Part shown: positions 21,301 to 30,063 of the stretch, in pieces
Numbering within the stretch: position 1 is the stretch's first letter
Layout of the letters: each line of letters begins with the position of its first letter
Origin: a bacterium
Lineage (GTDB): Bacteria; Myxococcota_A; Bradymonadia; UBA7976; UBA1532
Length of the DNA stretch: 64,000 nt
NCBI GenBank assembly: GCA_030427205.1
Contig: JAUHXC010000019.1
Location: 1 to 64,000 of the forward strand
Reading direction: 5' to 3'
Program-made: the position numbers and the translations under genes
Notes under the pieces: model-generated
The model's database searches: none
Seen by the model: the letters and a program-made list of their open reading frames with translations, nothing else
Told to the model about the DNA's origin: nothing

Positions 21301-22210
21301 CGACGAGGTTGGGGATCTGCAGCGGGCGCACCGCCTGCAGCACGCGCACCCGCAGCGCCCGCTCGCTGGCGTAGTCGTTGAGCCAGTTGGCGGCGTGGGC
21401 CGCGCCGTTCATCACCAGGGCCACGAAGATGCTGCCCGCCCGGGCCTGGCGCGCGGTGGACAGCGCCGCCTGCAGGCCGGCGCGCGCCGAGGCCAGATCG
21501 CCGATGAGATAGGCGTTGAGGCCGCCGCCCACCTGGGACTCGACGACCCCCTCCCCCGCCAGCGGCACGCCGCCCTTCTGGCCGAGGTAGCCCGAGAGCG
21601 TGCGCCAGGGGCTGACGTCGCCGGTGGCCAGCGCGAAGCCCTCGGCCATGCGCCGGGCCACCTGGAGCAGCAGCGCCTTCTCGCGGTCGCCGCCCAGCCG
21701 ACGGCTGGCGAGCTCGGCGCGGAAGAACAGCATGTGGAAGACCGACGGGGCCACCTCGGGGTGCTCGGCGGCGGCGAGGCGGGCCGGCAGCGGCTGCCCG
21801 CCGCGCACGGCGTTGATCCACTGGTCCTGCAGCTCGCGGGCGCGGGGGGCGAGCTCGGCGAGGCGGCCGGTATCGGCCCAGTCGAGGAAGAGCCGCGGAC
21901 GCGGGTCGGGCGGCTCGACGCCGGCGAGGGTGTCGGCGACGACCCGCAGATGAGGCCGCAGCTCGGCTTTGACCTCGTCGGACAAGCCGACGGTCACCAG
22001 GTCGAAGATCTGCCCGTAGAACCAGATGCGGGCGAAGTCGGGCTGGCCTTTGACCTTCTCGGCGAGCTTCGCCCGGTCGCCCGCCTCGTTGGCCCGGCGC
22101 ACGTCGAAGACCCAGTCGGTGTACGGGGCCGGCGCCGCCGAGGCCGGGCCGGCGAGCAACAACAGGGCGAGGGGTGAGGCGAGAGCGGCGAGCCGCGACC
22201 ACCGGCGCAT
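18386..22210 (-). CDS. Secreted TPR protein with a degenerate CHAT domain
   Basis: 1274 residues. The ATG at 22210, with GGAG seven bases upstream, starts a signal peptide (about 25 residues, cut after AGPASA). Residues about 40-900 are helical, with many TPR-like repeats. The C-terminal third resembles a CHAT (caspase-like) domain: strands around LRYRIDADAGHLWIVLPDG, FPLDALVIEAPP, and the terminal motif HHPHHWARWVVYG that closes CHAT domains. The catalytic His and the SACxT cysteine motif are missing (AAVVALDPVGAARG stands in its place), so it should not be an active protease. A Pro/Ala-rich tail of repeated PADPYGD/EDAPAE follows. Periplasmic or surface scaffold role inferred. Confidence 0.8.
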   Translation of the reverse strand: MRRWSRLAALASPLALLLLAGPASAAPAPYTDWVFDVRRANEAGDRAKLAEKVKGQPDFARIWFYGQIFDLVTVGLSDEVKAELRPHLRVVADTLAGVEPPDPRPRLFLDWADTGRLAELAPRARELQDQWINAVRGGQPLPARLAAAEHPEVAPSVFHMLFFRAELASRRLGGDREKALLLQVARRMAEGFALATGDVSPWRTLSGYLGQKGGVPLAGEGVVESQVGGGLNAYLIGDLASARAGLQAALSTARQARAGSIFVALVMNGAAHAANWLNDYASERALRVRVLQAVRPLQIPNLVALVADQMVRAHLADGSIDDMVAYTREMREMGEVVMRTGRHLRTMEQAAEALIETAEKRTDEGELDEATRVIDEARLLLAALAEDEAVAITTPSDKAPEVKRQRQIVRVELTRLMGRIAERRGRFDAARAAYDQVRTAYEGSLADPAQTAGAELELSRVVLAAGDTEAALQFALAALPASADAPQRAQAHHAIGRARLVRGEPAKVFAHANAGLQALRDAQVHEEQRPLRARLHLLAAAALDQAGHEAHVVERMRFAAELAPADPHIARVMAVALSEAGDAEGARAALEKAKAAMDGRVARILQNCALVRADRSAEAIPALKLLVPQLTLPHLRRAQIVGRTCLAAAQLAQGDTRGAAAALRPARSLVLEYPDPMLVWRVQALDGQIAAAGRDWLDAAGAWRQAADRYVDAAGEQPARGATLDVRTLAMPRDPSGFADALPGALAASARKDKADAVTHHKAALAAARWADLWRLRPALDGAEAVRRLPESDRATRAAYARIGALRTVLADEAVVTAERVAATQSLREAEGALRKAVAATAEADPHFVDYYAPGPALAAVPAGEALLRYRIDADAGHLWIVLPDGKIRHYDLPAAAALDKALAPALAAIAEAPADWQPQKRRPKDPNAADWKALEAAARVVVPFARDKALSETLSALKLRVVVDGPLARFPLDALVIEAPPRVADGKPPVFFGARFTATYALPVQTAGEKKETGVALGLFGPLAPAETGCPAGASCAEPIAMAPTFAGAQGFAAIEGVSSTSAGLGAALLGTETLLVGSPVELDAGAFVTSPEPGGTAYERLGGADLAELPSGAAAVVALDPVGAARGIRALGAALRAAGTTTLVLPALPAREGPGELARRLAIGTPLRSAIFGEQQAMAAVIDPAVGGPAAHHPHHWARWVVYGPPLDRAALEAGVKPLPAPLAAPADPFAGDAAPAAPADPYGDVPAEPAEDAPAEDAPAEPAPPPVDPYG

Positions 22211-22357
22211 GGCGTACTCCAACGGGGCAGACAATCGGGTGGAAAATAACACATGCCGGGCGGATCCGCGCTCCCGTGGCACAGCGACGCGATCGGGACG
22301 GCGCGCGCCGCGCCCGGCGCATTGACAGGGCCCCCGGTCGGGTGACAGCCTCGCTCC

Positions 22358-23320
22358 ATGGCACGACGCGCGAATTTCAGAGATGTGGTGGCCGAGCGCT
22401 CCCGGCGCATCGCCGCCGAGGCCCGGGCTCGAGCCCGCACTGCGACCCGCGGCTTCACGCCGCCCGGCGAGGCCCCCGAGTGGCTGTCGACGGCGCTGGG
22501 CTATCTGCCCGAAGGCGTCCGCCGCACGCTGCGCGACGCCCTGGGGCCCGACGAGCGGGCGGAGCACGCGCGCTCGCTGCTCGCCGCCGCCCGCCGGGAG
22601 AAGGACGACCTGCGCTTGCGCGAGGCGGCCCTCGACGCGGTGCGCGCCGACCTCGATCGCGGCCGGGCCAGCCTCGACGAGGCCCGCGCCGAACTCAACG
22701 CCCGCGAGAAGAAGGCCGAGCGGCTGCTGGCCAAGGCGAAGCGCGCCGCCGAGCAGGCGGCGGTCGAGCGTCGGGTGCCGCTGGCCGAGGTCGTCTGGGA
22801 TCGTGATGCGGCGCCGCGCCCGATCCGCGGGGTGGCCCGGCTCGCGGCCAACATCAAGCGCTTCGGGCAGCTCACCCCGGTCGTGGTCCGGCCGACGGCC
22901 AGGGGGCTGACGCTGGTGACCGGCTATCGGCGCATGGCGGCGCTCGAGGCCGCCTCGGCGACCCATGTGGCCGTCCGGGTGGTCGACCTCGACGACGCCA
23001 CCGCCGCCGCGCTGTACGTCGCCGAGAACGCCCTGATCGACGGGGTCTCGTCCAACGCGGTGCGCCACCTGGCCGAGCGGCTCGCCGAGCGACCGGGCTT
23101 CGCCGAGATCCTGCCGCTGATCGAGGCCGACGACGAGGCGGTCGTCGAAGACGTCTACCTCGAAGACATGGTCGAAGAGGCGCAGCACAACCTGGCCGAG
23201 GGCGCCGCCTGGGTCGCGACGCTGCGCGACTACTGGGACGACCTCGACCCGGACGATCGGGCGCCGGTCGAGTCGCTGATCGTCTACTTCGCCAAGGTGG
23301 CTCGCAAACTGGGCCGCTGA
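22358..23320 (+). CDS. ParB-like (ParB/RepB N-domain) DNA-binding protein with N-terminal coiled coil
   Basis: 320 residues. Residues about 60-135 form a long charged coiled coil. About 138-230 is a ParB/Srx fold: RVPLAEVVWDRDAAPRP, LAANIKRFGQLTPVVVRP, then TGYRRMAALEAASATHVAVRVVD and the AALYVAENA strand-helix, equivalent to ParB boxes I-II. The C-terminal 90 residues are helical and acidic and lack a recognisable ParB dimer domain. No parA is adjacent and the coiled coil precedes the ParB fold, so this is probably not the chromosome-segregation ParB; a CTPase switch or nucleoid-associated role is possible. Starts a run of same-strand genes leading to coaX. Confidence 0.75.
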   Translation: MARRANFRDVVAERSRRIAAEARARARTATRGFTPPGEAPEWLSTALGYLPEGVRRTLRDALGPDERAEHARSLLAAARREKDDLRLREAALDAVRADLDRGRASLDEARAELNAREKKAERLLAKAKRAAEQAAVERRVPLAEVVWDRDAAPRPIRGVARLAANIKRFGQLTPVVVRPTARGLTLVTGYRRMAALEAASATHVAVRVVDLDDATAAALYVAENALIDGVSSNAVRHLAERLAERPGFAEILPLIEADDEAVVEDVYLEDMVEEAQHNLAEGAAWVATLRDYWDDLDPDDRAPVESLIVYFAKVARKLGR

Positions 23321-23351
23321 GGCCCCGCTCTCCCACCGGATACCGGCACCG

Positions 23352-24320
23352 ATGAATCCGCGACTTCTGCGCCGTCGGGCGCGTATCGTGCGTGCGCTGC
23401 GGGCGTTCTTCGACCACCGCGACTTCGTCGAGATCGAGGCCCCGATCGCGGTGCGCTCGCCGGGCATGGAGCCCCACCTCGACGCCTTCCGCCTGCAGAC
23501 CGGCGGCGCGCGCCGCTACCTGCATACCAGCCCGGAGTACGCGCTCAAGCGGCTGCTGGGCGCGGGCTTCGAACGCATCTACAGCCTGGGCCCCTGCTTT
23601 CGCGACGAGCCGCCGTCGAAGACCCACAGCCCCGAGTTCACGATGCTCGAGTGGTACGCCGTGGGATCGGACCTGCCGCAGCTGATGGATCAGACCGAGG
23701 CGCTGATCCGCGCGGCGAGAGCGGCCGTCGGGCGCGGTCCGGTGGGCTATCGCGGGCGGGTGACCCGGGTCGACGGGCCCTTCGAGCGGTTGACGGTGCA
23801 GGACGCCTTCGTGCGCTACGCGGGCGTCGATCCGTTCGCCCACCCCACCGCCGAGGGCCTGCGCGCGGCGGCCCGAGCGCAGGGGCACTACGTGGCCGAC
23901 GGCGGAAGCTGGGACGACGTCTTCTTCCAGATCCACCTCGAAGCGGTCGAGCACCGGCTCGGCGTCGATCGACCGACGTTTCTCTGGGGTTGGCCCGCGA
24001 GTCAGGCGGCCCTGGCCCGACTCGACGCCGGCGGCACCCGCGCGCTGCGCTTCGAGCTCTACGCCGGCGGCTTCGAGCTGGCCAACGCCTTCGACGAGCT
24101 GACCGACGCCGACGAGCAGCGGGCGCGCTTCGAGGCCGAGCAGGCCGAGCGCAAGGCGGCGGGCAAGCCGGTCTACCCCATCGACGAGCCGCTGCTCGCC
24201 GCCCTGCGGCGCATGTCGCCCACCGCGGGCATCGCCCTGGGCGTCGACCGGCTGGTGATGTGGCTGACGGGCGCCGAGCACATCGCCGACGTGCGGGTGC
24301 AGCAGTGGGACGCGCCGTGA
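23352..24320 (+). CDS. epmA: EF-P beta-lysylation enzyme EpmA (lysyl-tRNA synthetase paralogue)
   Basis: Attaches lysine to a conserved lysine of elongation factor P, helping the ribosome through proline stretches. 322 residues, the class II aaRS core only, without the anticodon-binding OB domain of LysRS. Class II motifs are visible: IEAPIAVRSPGMEPHL (motif 1 region), FRDEPPSKTHSPEFTMLEWY (motif 2) and GIALGVDRLVMWLTG (motif 3). It overlaps birA by four bases. The radical-SAM partner EpmB is not in the window. Confidence 0.92.
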   Translation: MNPRLLRRRARIVRALRAFFDHRDFVEIEAPIAVRSPGMEPHLDAFRLQTGGARRYLHTSPEYALKRLLGAGFERIYSLGPCFRDEPPSKTHSPEFTMLEWYAVGSDLPQLMDQTEALIRAARAAVGRGPVGYRGRVTRVDGPFERLTVQDAFVRYAGVDPFAHPTAEGLRAAARAQGHYVADGGSWDDVFFQIHLEAVEHRLGVDRPTFLWGWPASQAALARLDAGGTRALRFELYAGGFELANAFDELTDADEQRARFEAEQAERKAAGKPVYPIDEPLLAALRRMSPTAGIALGVDRLVMWLTGAEHIADVRVQQWDAP

Positions 24321-25051
24321 GCGAGGTGCCCGGGTTGCTCTGGCTCGACGGCTGCGGCAGCACCAACGACGAGGCGTGGTCCCGCACGGGCGACGCGGCG
24401 ATCCGGGCGGTGGCGGCCGACCATCAGACGACCGGCCGCGGGCGGCGCGGGCGCAGCTGGCACAGCCCGCCCGGCGCCGGGCTCTATCTGAGCTGGATCG
24501 TACGCCCCCGCTTCGATCAGACCCGCGGCGCGGCCCTGCCGCTGCTGGCCGCGGCCGCCGCCGCCGAGCTGGTCGCCGACCTCGGCCTCGCGCCGGTGCT
24601 CAAGTGGCCCAACGATCTGCTGCTCGACGGGCGCAAGCTGGCCGGCATCTTGTGCGAGGCCCGGGGTACGCCAGCGTCGTGGCTCGCGGTGGTGGGCATC
24701 GGGCTGAACGTGCGCCGTCCGGTCCAGGGCTGGCCGAGAGACGTGCCCGGTATCGCGCTCGACGAGCGGCGCGCGCGCTGTCCGCCGGCCCGGGCGCTGG
24801 CCGCCCCGCTGCTGACCCGCCTCGTCCGCTGGCTCGAAGTCGTCGAGATCGACGGCTTCGGCCCGGTGCTCGACGCGTGGCGCCGCTTCGCCCCGCCGGC
24901 CGGCACCCGCATGCGTCAGGGCGGCGTCGAGGGCACCTTCGCCGGCCTCGCGCCCGACGGGGCGCTGCTGCTCGATACGCCGACCGGGCAGGCGACCATC
25001 CACGCCGGCGAGGTCGATCTCGTCGACGCCGCAGGTGGCGGCGGTCGCTGA
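24317..25051 (+). CDS. birA: Biotin-[acetyl-CoA-carboxylase] ligase, monofunctional
   Basis: Activates biotin with ATP and transfers it to carboxylase BCCP. 244 residues starting at a GTG that overlaps the epmA stop (GTGA). The ligase core shows GRGRRGRSW (biotinyl-AMP loop), KWPNDLLLDGRKLAGIL, the GIGLNV motif and a small C-terminal SH3-like domain (GTRMRQGGVEGTFAGL). The N-terminal helix-turn-helix of E. coli BirA is absent, so it cannot act as the bio operon repressor. Confidence 0.93.
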   Translation: MSEVPGLLWLDGCGSTNDEAWSRTGDAAIRAVAADHQTTGRGRRGRSWHSPPGAGLYLSWIVRPRFDQTRGAALPLLAAAAAAELVADLGLAPVLKWPNDLLLDGRKLAGILCEARGTPASWLAVVGIGLNVRRPVQGWPRDVPGIALDERRARCPPARALAAPLLTRLVRWLEVVEIDGFGPVLDAWRRFAPPAGTRMRQGGVEGTFAGLAPDGALLLDTPTGQATIHAGEVDLVDAAGGGGR

Positions 25052-25080
25052 GCCGCGGTCGCTGAGCCGCGGTCGCTGAG
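25039..25080 (+). repeat. Three tandem 14-bp units at the end of birA
   Basis: GCCGCGGTCGCTGA is repeated nearly three times with no spacer, the first (imperfect) copy containing the birA stop codon. Each unit ends in TGA. Probably a small slippage duplication after the gene. Confidence 0.8.
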
Positions 25081-25212
25081 CGTCAGTCGGTCGGATCCCA
25101 CGATACGCTCTGCGGGCGCGTTGAAGGCGCCTCGGCCACCGGCGGCGCGGTCTGGCGTCCGGCGACGCTTCGTGGCACCGTCACGCCCCCGGAACCGTGA
25201 GGAGTCAGGTCC

Positions 25213-25983
<771 letters not shown>

Positions 25984-26088
25984 CGCGCGGCCGGGCGCGG
26001 CACGCTCCAAGCGATCCGATCAAAACGGTACAGTCAGGCGCCACGCGCCCGTTCGCAGTCGATCGGGCCGATTCGGGAGGGTGCGACC

Positions 26089-29019
26089 ATGAACCGCGCT
26101 GCGACTCGCCGCTCCGCCTCGGGCCCCATCGGGCTGTGCGCCCTGATCTGCGCCCTGCTAGTCGCCCTGCCCGGCTGCGATCCCGGCCCGAGCAACGACT
26201 CGACCGGGACCCTTCTCGAAGACGGCGGCTTGCGCGACGGGCTGCTGGGCCGCGACGCGTCGGATCCGGGTGATGCCGATGCCGCCGAGCAGGCGGCCAA
26301 CCCGCTGCTCAACTCGATCTTCCCCAACCGGGCGCCCATCGGCGGCGCGGTGCCGGTGCGGCTCGTCGGCCGGGACTTCGTCGCGGGCATGCGGGTGACG
26401 ATCGGCGAGCTCGACTGCGACGACATCACCGTGGAGAACGAGAACCGCATGACCTGCGTCGTACCGCCCTCGGCGGTGGCCGACGTCTTCGACGTGAGCG
26501 TCGACTGGCCCGACGGGCGGCGCGATACCCTGCCCCGGGGCTTCACCTGGTTCGAGCCGGTGACCATCGCCGAGATCTCGCCGCCGACCGGCCCGGCCCT
26601 CGGCGGGGCCCCGGTGAGCATCATCGGCACCGGCTTCGTCGAGGGCACCGAAGTGCGCATCGGCGGCGTGCGGGCCGACGTCACCGAGGTCGTCGCACGC
26701 GAAGGCATGGGACCCGACCGCATCGAGCTCATCGCCCCCGCCGGCGAGCCGGGCGTCGTCGACGTGACCGTGCGCAACCTCAACGGCACCGCCACCGCGG
26801 AAGACGGCTTCACCTGGTACGAAGAGCTGTTCGTCGACGACATCGACCCCCCGTGGGGGCTCGTCGACGGCGGGGCCGAGGTGCGGCTGGCGGGCATCGG
26901 CCTCGCGGTCGACAGCCGCGTGCGCTTCGGCGACGGCGAGGCGCAGGTGCTCTCGTCGGAGCTCGACCGGCAGCGGCTCGTCGTCGTGCACCCGCCCGCC
27001 GAGCAGCCCGGCGTCGTCGACGTCTCGGTGCGCAATACCAACGGCGAGTGGCAGGGCGCGCGGGCGTTCGTCTACGTGCGCACCGACGACGGCCCCTTCA
27101 CCGTCGACGGCCTCGCCCCGGAGCGGGTGCCGGCCACCGGCGGCCGCGACGTCTACATCGCCGGCAACGGCTTCGACGAGGCGACCCGGGTTCTGCTCGC
27201 CGACGGCGCCGACGCGCAGCCGATCGCCTGCGCCGTCGAGCGCCCGCAGCTCTTGCGCTGCACCCCGCCGGCGAGGGCGCCCGGCGTCGTCGACGTGGTG
27301 GTCGAGGGGGCCGAGCGCGCGGTCCTCGAAGACGAGCTGACCTTCTTAGAGGCGGTTGATGTCTTCGACCTCACCCCCGACCGCGGCGGCGTCGCCGGCG
27401 GCACCCTGGTTCAGCTCGTCGGGCGCGGATTCACCCCGCGCATGACCATCGAGCTCGACCAGCGCCGGGCCGAGGTCGTCTCGGTTACGGCGGACGGCGA
27501 GTCGGCGCTCGTGCGCACCCCCGAAGGCCGCCGCGGCCGGGTCGCGTTGCGGGCCATCACCGACGACGACGAGGCTCTGCTGCCGCAGGCCTTCGAGTAT
27601 TTCGACCCGACGATCGGCGTCGGCGGCATCGGCGGCGACAGCATCGGCAACGCGGTCAACATCGTCGTGCTCGACAGCTTCACCGGCGCCCCGGTGCCCG
27701 ACGCCCGGGTCGTCGTCAGCGGCATGGCCCCCGAAGAGCGCTGGCAGGGCACCACCAACGCCGTCGGCCAGGTGGTCATCGCCGATCCGAACCTGGTGCG
27801 CCCGGTGAGCGTCACCGCCGCGGCACACGACTACAGCACCACCACCTACGAGCGGGTCACCGCCGAGAACGTCACCCTGCTGCTCGACTCGTTCGTGCCG
27901 CCCGAGCCGGGCCCCGGCAACCCGCCGCCGGTCATCGAGCCGGTGACCCTGCGCGGCAATGTCTTCGGCATCGACGAACTCGAGAAGCCGGTCGACCCGG
28001 GCTTGATCCTGGTGGTCTTCGTCGAGACCAGCCACAGCGCGCCCGGCAACCGCCTCGGCTCGCCGCCGCCGGCGCCCGCCGGCATCCTCACCGAAGACGG
28101 GCCCTTCGAAATCGTCGTGCGCCCCGGCGAGCTGGCCGTCGTCGCGACCGCGGGCTACGTGCCGGTGGCCGCCCTCGACGCCTACAACCAGGGCGCGACC
28201 GGCTTCTGGGCCCTGCGCGACGCGCTGCAGCCGATCGCGATGGGCCTGCGCCGCTTCATCGGCGCCGCGCCCGGCGACCAGATCGACGACCTCGAGGTGC
28301 ACGTCGATCGCCCGCTGCGCATGACCGTGCCCGCGGTCATCGACAACCCGCCCGGCGCGGTGCGCGGCGCCCCCGATTACTTCTCCATCGACCCCATCCT
28401 CTCGCTCGGCGCCGAGGGCTGGTTCGACTTCCGCTATGGCCAGAGCGGCGACGCGCCGCGCATGCGTTTCCGGGCGATGCCCGACCTGACCGCGTGGCCC
28501 GACGCCGACGTCACGATGCTGTGGGAGGCCGAGGCGACCCAGAGCGACCTCGCCCTGCCCTATAACTTCGCGGTGACCGAGGTCGAGCTGCGCGACATGC
28601 GCAACGGCGTCAGCATCGGCCCGATGGTCGGCACGACCGCCTTCACCACCCCCGTCGACGGCGGCCTGCTCGGCCGCGACCGCTGGGTCGAGTTCGTGGT
28701 GCACCCGGGCTACGACCGCCCCGACGCGCCCAGCGAGCCGGCCAGCTTCCACCTGGTGCAGGTGGCCCGAGAGGGTCAGGTCATCTGGACCCACATCCTG
28801 CCCGGCGCGGTGACCCGCTTCCGCTTCCCCGAGCTGCCCGCGCCCGAAGACGACGAGGTGCTCGCCGACATCGAGGTGGCCCAGGAGGGCGACATCCTGC
28901 AGATGAGCATCTACTCGGTGCTGGTCGACGGCCCGTTCGAATTCGACGACTTCACCTATAACGACTTCGGCCGGGTGCGCAGCACCGCGTTCAGCTTCAT
29001 CGGCTTCCGCCCGCGCTGA
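26089..29019 (+). CDS. Large lipoprotein with five IPT/TIG domains
   Basis: 976 residues, predicted outer-membrane or surface lipoprotein. The ATG is preceded by GGAGGG; the signal peptide ends in LPGC. After an acidic linker, five IPT/TIG Ig-like domains follow at about 73-157, 158-244, 245-330, 335-422 and 423-502. Each opens with a P..G...GG..V.I.G.GF pattern (for example SPPTGPALGGAPVSIIGTGF) and ends with VVDV(T/S)VRN-type strands. Next is a carboxypeptidase-regulatory-like beta-sandwich (about 520-600, VLDSFTGAPVPDARVVVSG) and a C-terminal region of about 370 residues I do not recognise. Likely adhesion or polysaccharide interaction, as inferred from the modules. Confidence 0.85.
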   Translation: MNRAATRRSASGPIGLCALICALLVALPGCDPGPSNDSTGTLLEDGGLRDGLLGRDASDPGDADAAEQAANPLLNSIFPNRAPIGGAVPVRLVGRDFVAGMRVTIGELDCDDITVENENRMTCVVPPSAVADVFDVSVDWPDGRRDTLPRGFTWFEPVTIAEISPPTGPALGGAPVSIIGTGFVEGTEVRIGGVRADVTEVVAREGMGPDRIELIAPAGEPGVVDVTVRNLNGTATAEDGFTWYEELFVDDIDPPWGLVDGGAEVRLAGIGLAVDSRVRFGDGEAQVLSSELDRQRLVVVHPPAEQPGVVDVSVRNTNGEWQGARAFVYVRTDDGPFTVDGLAPERVPATGGRDVYIAGNGFDEATRVLLADGADAQPIACAVERPQLLRCTPPARAPGVVDVVVEGAERAVLEDELTFLEAVDVFDLTPDRGGVAGGTLVQLVGRGFTPRMTIELDQRRAEVVSVTADGESALVRTPEGRRGRVALRAITDDDEALLPQAFEYFDPTIGVGGIGGDSIGNAVNIVVLDSFTGAPVPDARVVVSGMAPEERWQGTTNAVGQVVIADPNLVRPVSVTAAAHDYSTTTYERVTAENVTLLLDSFVPPEPGPGNPPPVIEPVTLRGNVFGIDELEKPVDPGLILVVFVETSHSAPGNRLGSPPPAPAGILTEDGPFEIVVRPGELAVVATAGYVPVAALDAYNQGATGFWALRDALQPIAMGLRRFIGAAPGDQIDDLEVHVDRPLRMTVPAVIDNPPGAVRGAPDYFSIDPILSLGAEGWFDFRYGQSGDAPRMRFRAMPDLTAWPDADVTMLWEAEATQSDLALPYNFAVTEVELRDMRNGVSIGPMVGTTAFTTPVDGGLLGRDRWVEFVVHPGYDRPDAPSEPASFHLVQVAREGQVIWTHILPGAVTRFRFPELPAPEDDEVLADIEVAQEGDILQMSIYSVLVDGPFEFDDFTYNDFGRVRSTAFSFIGFRPR

Positions 29020-29094
29020 GCCGCCTCGACCGCGAGCCGTGCCGAATGCGCAGAAAGTGCGCAACACGCGCGCTGGCTGATCGATGAACCCTTC

Positions 29095-29105
29095 GGTGAC
29101 CTATC
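29095..29105 (+). repeat. Half-site of the REP-like element upstream of the RAYT gene
   Basis: GGTGACCTATC lies just before the transposase RBS and matches the right arm plus flank (GTCACCTATCCC) of the hairpin element downstream of the gene at nine of eleven positions, on the same strand. Possibly a decayed flanking copy. Confidence 0.3.
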
Positions 29106-29118
29106 GGAGGGATCGTAG

Positions 29119-30063
29119 ATGGCACGGCGGCTGAGGTTCGTGACACATGAGATGCAGCCATTCGAGCTGACGTGGAGGTGCGCGCAAGGGCGCTTCTTGA
29201 TGCGGCCGGGCGAGGAGGCCAACCGGCGGATCATCGGGGTGATGGGCCAGGCGATGCGTTTGTTCGAGCCCGACGACGTACACCTCTACTTCGCGGGCGG
29301 CACATGCAATCACATCCACATCATCGCGGCGTTTCGCAGCGCCAGGATCAAGGCCCGCTGGACATGCCATGTGCGGACCAACATCTCGAAGGAGCTGGGC
29401 CATCTCTATGACTGGCCCGGCAGCCATTGGGAGCGGCGGTCGACGGACATTGCCATCCTCGACGACGAAGCGCTGTACGAGCGGCTGGTCTACCTCGCCG
29501 GTCAGGCGACGCGCGCCGGGCTGGTGCGCAGAGCAATCGATTGGCCCGGCGTGCCGTGGATCGCGGCGGTCACCGAGGGTCAGCCGCTGGTGGGTGTCTG
29601 GTACGACCGGACGCGGCTCTACCAGCTGCGGCAGGCGTGGCGCGCCCGGTCTCCGGCCCGTCGAGGTCGGCGTCCGGTCCTGGCCGACGTGGCCGAGGTG
29701 CGCACGCTCGAGCTGACGCCGCCGCCGATGTGGGCCGAGCTGGACGAAGCGGAGCAGCGGGTGCGCTGGCGGGCGGTCGTCGAGGTGGCCGAGGCGCGTG
29801 ATCCGGCGCCGGCGCGGGTGTTGGGCGCGGCCGGGGTGCTGCGGGTCGATCCGCATGATCGGCCGGGTCAGAGCAAGCGCAGCCCGGCGCCGGCGGTGCA
29901 TGCGAGCAGTCGAGCGCTGCGCAATGCGTGGTGGGCGGCGTATCGGGCGTTCGCCGATGGGTATCGGCGGGCGATGGCGGCGTTGCGGGCCGGGATCGCA
30001 GTGTTCGGGTTTCCGGCGGAGGGGTGCCGGCCGACCTGCATGGCGCAGGAGCCGGGCGGGTAG
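29119..30063 (+). CDS. REP-associated tyrosine transposase (RAYT), Y1 HUH family
   Basis: Single-strand DNA transposase related to IS200/IS605 TnpA, which nicks DNA through a tyrosine. 314 residues. GGAGGG is seven bases before the ATG. The catalytic N-domain (1-145) shows the two-histidine motif in TCNHIHII (His65, His67) after a FELTWRCAQGRFLMRP start and, downstream, Tyr125 in LVYLAGQATRAGLV, equivalent to the catalytic Y..NP.RAGLV helix, followed by DWPG. The next 170 residues are an Arg-rich extension of unknown use. No terminal repeats of a mobile IS were found; a tandem hairpin element follows at 30280. RAYT genes are usually domesticated and spread REP hairpins. Confidence 0.82.
   Translation: MARRLRFVTHEMQPFELTWRCAQGRFLMRPGEEANRRIIGVMGQAMRLFEPDDVHLYFAGGTCNHIHIIAAFRSARIKARWTCHVRTNISKELGHLYDWPGSHWERRSTDIAILDDEALYERLVYLAGQATRAGLVRRAIDWPGVPWIAAVTEGQPLVGVWYDRTRLYQLRQAWRARSPARRGRRPVLADVAEVRTLELTPPPMWAELDEAEQRVRWRAVVEVAEARDPAPARVLGAAGVLRVDPHDRPGQSKRSPAPAVHASSRALRNAWWAAYRAFADGYRRAMAALRAGIAVFGFPAEGCRPTCMAQEPGG

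Noticed and set aside
18338..22177. 1279-codon plus-strand frame opposite the CHAT/TPR gene
   Set aside because: No signal, motif or RBS; composition of a shadow frame. The minus strand has the real gene.
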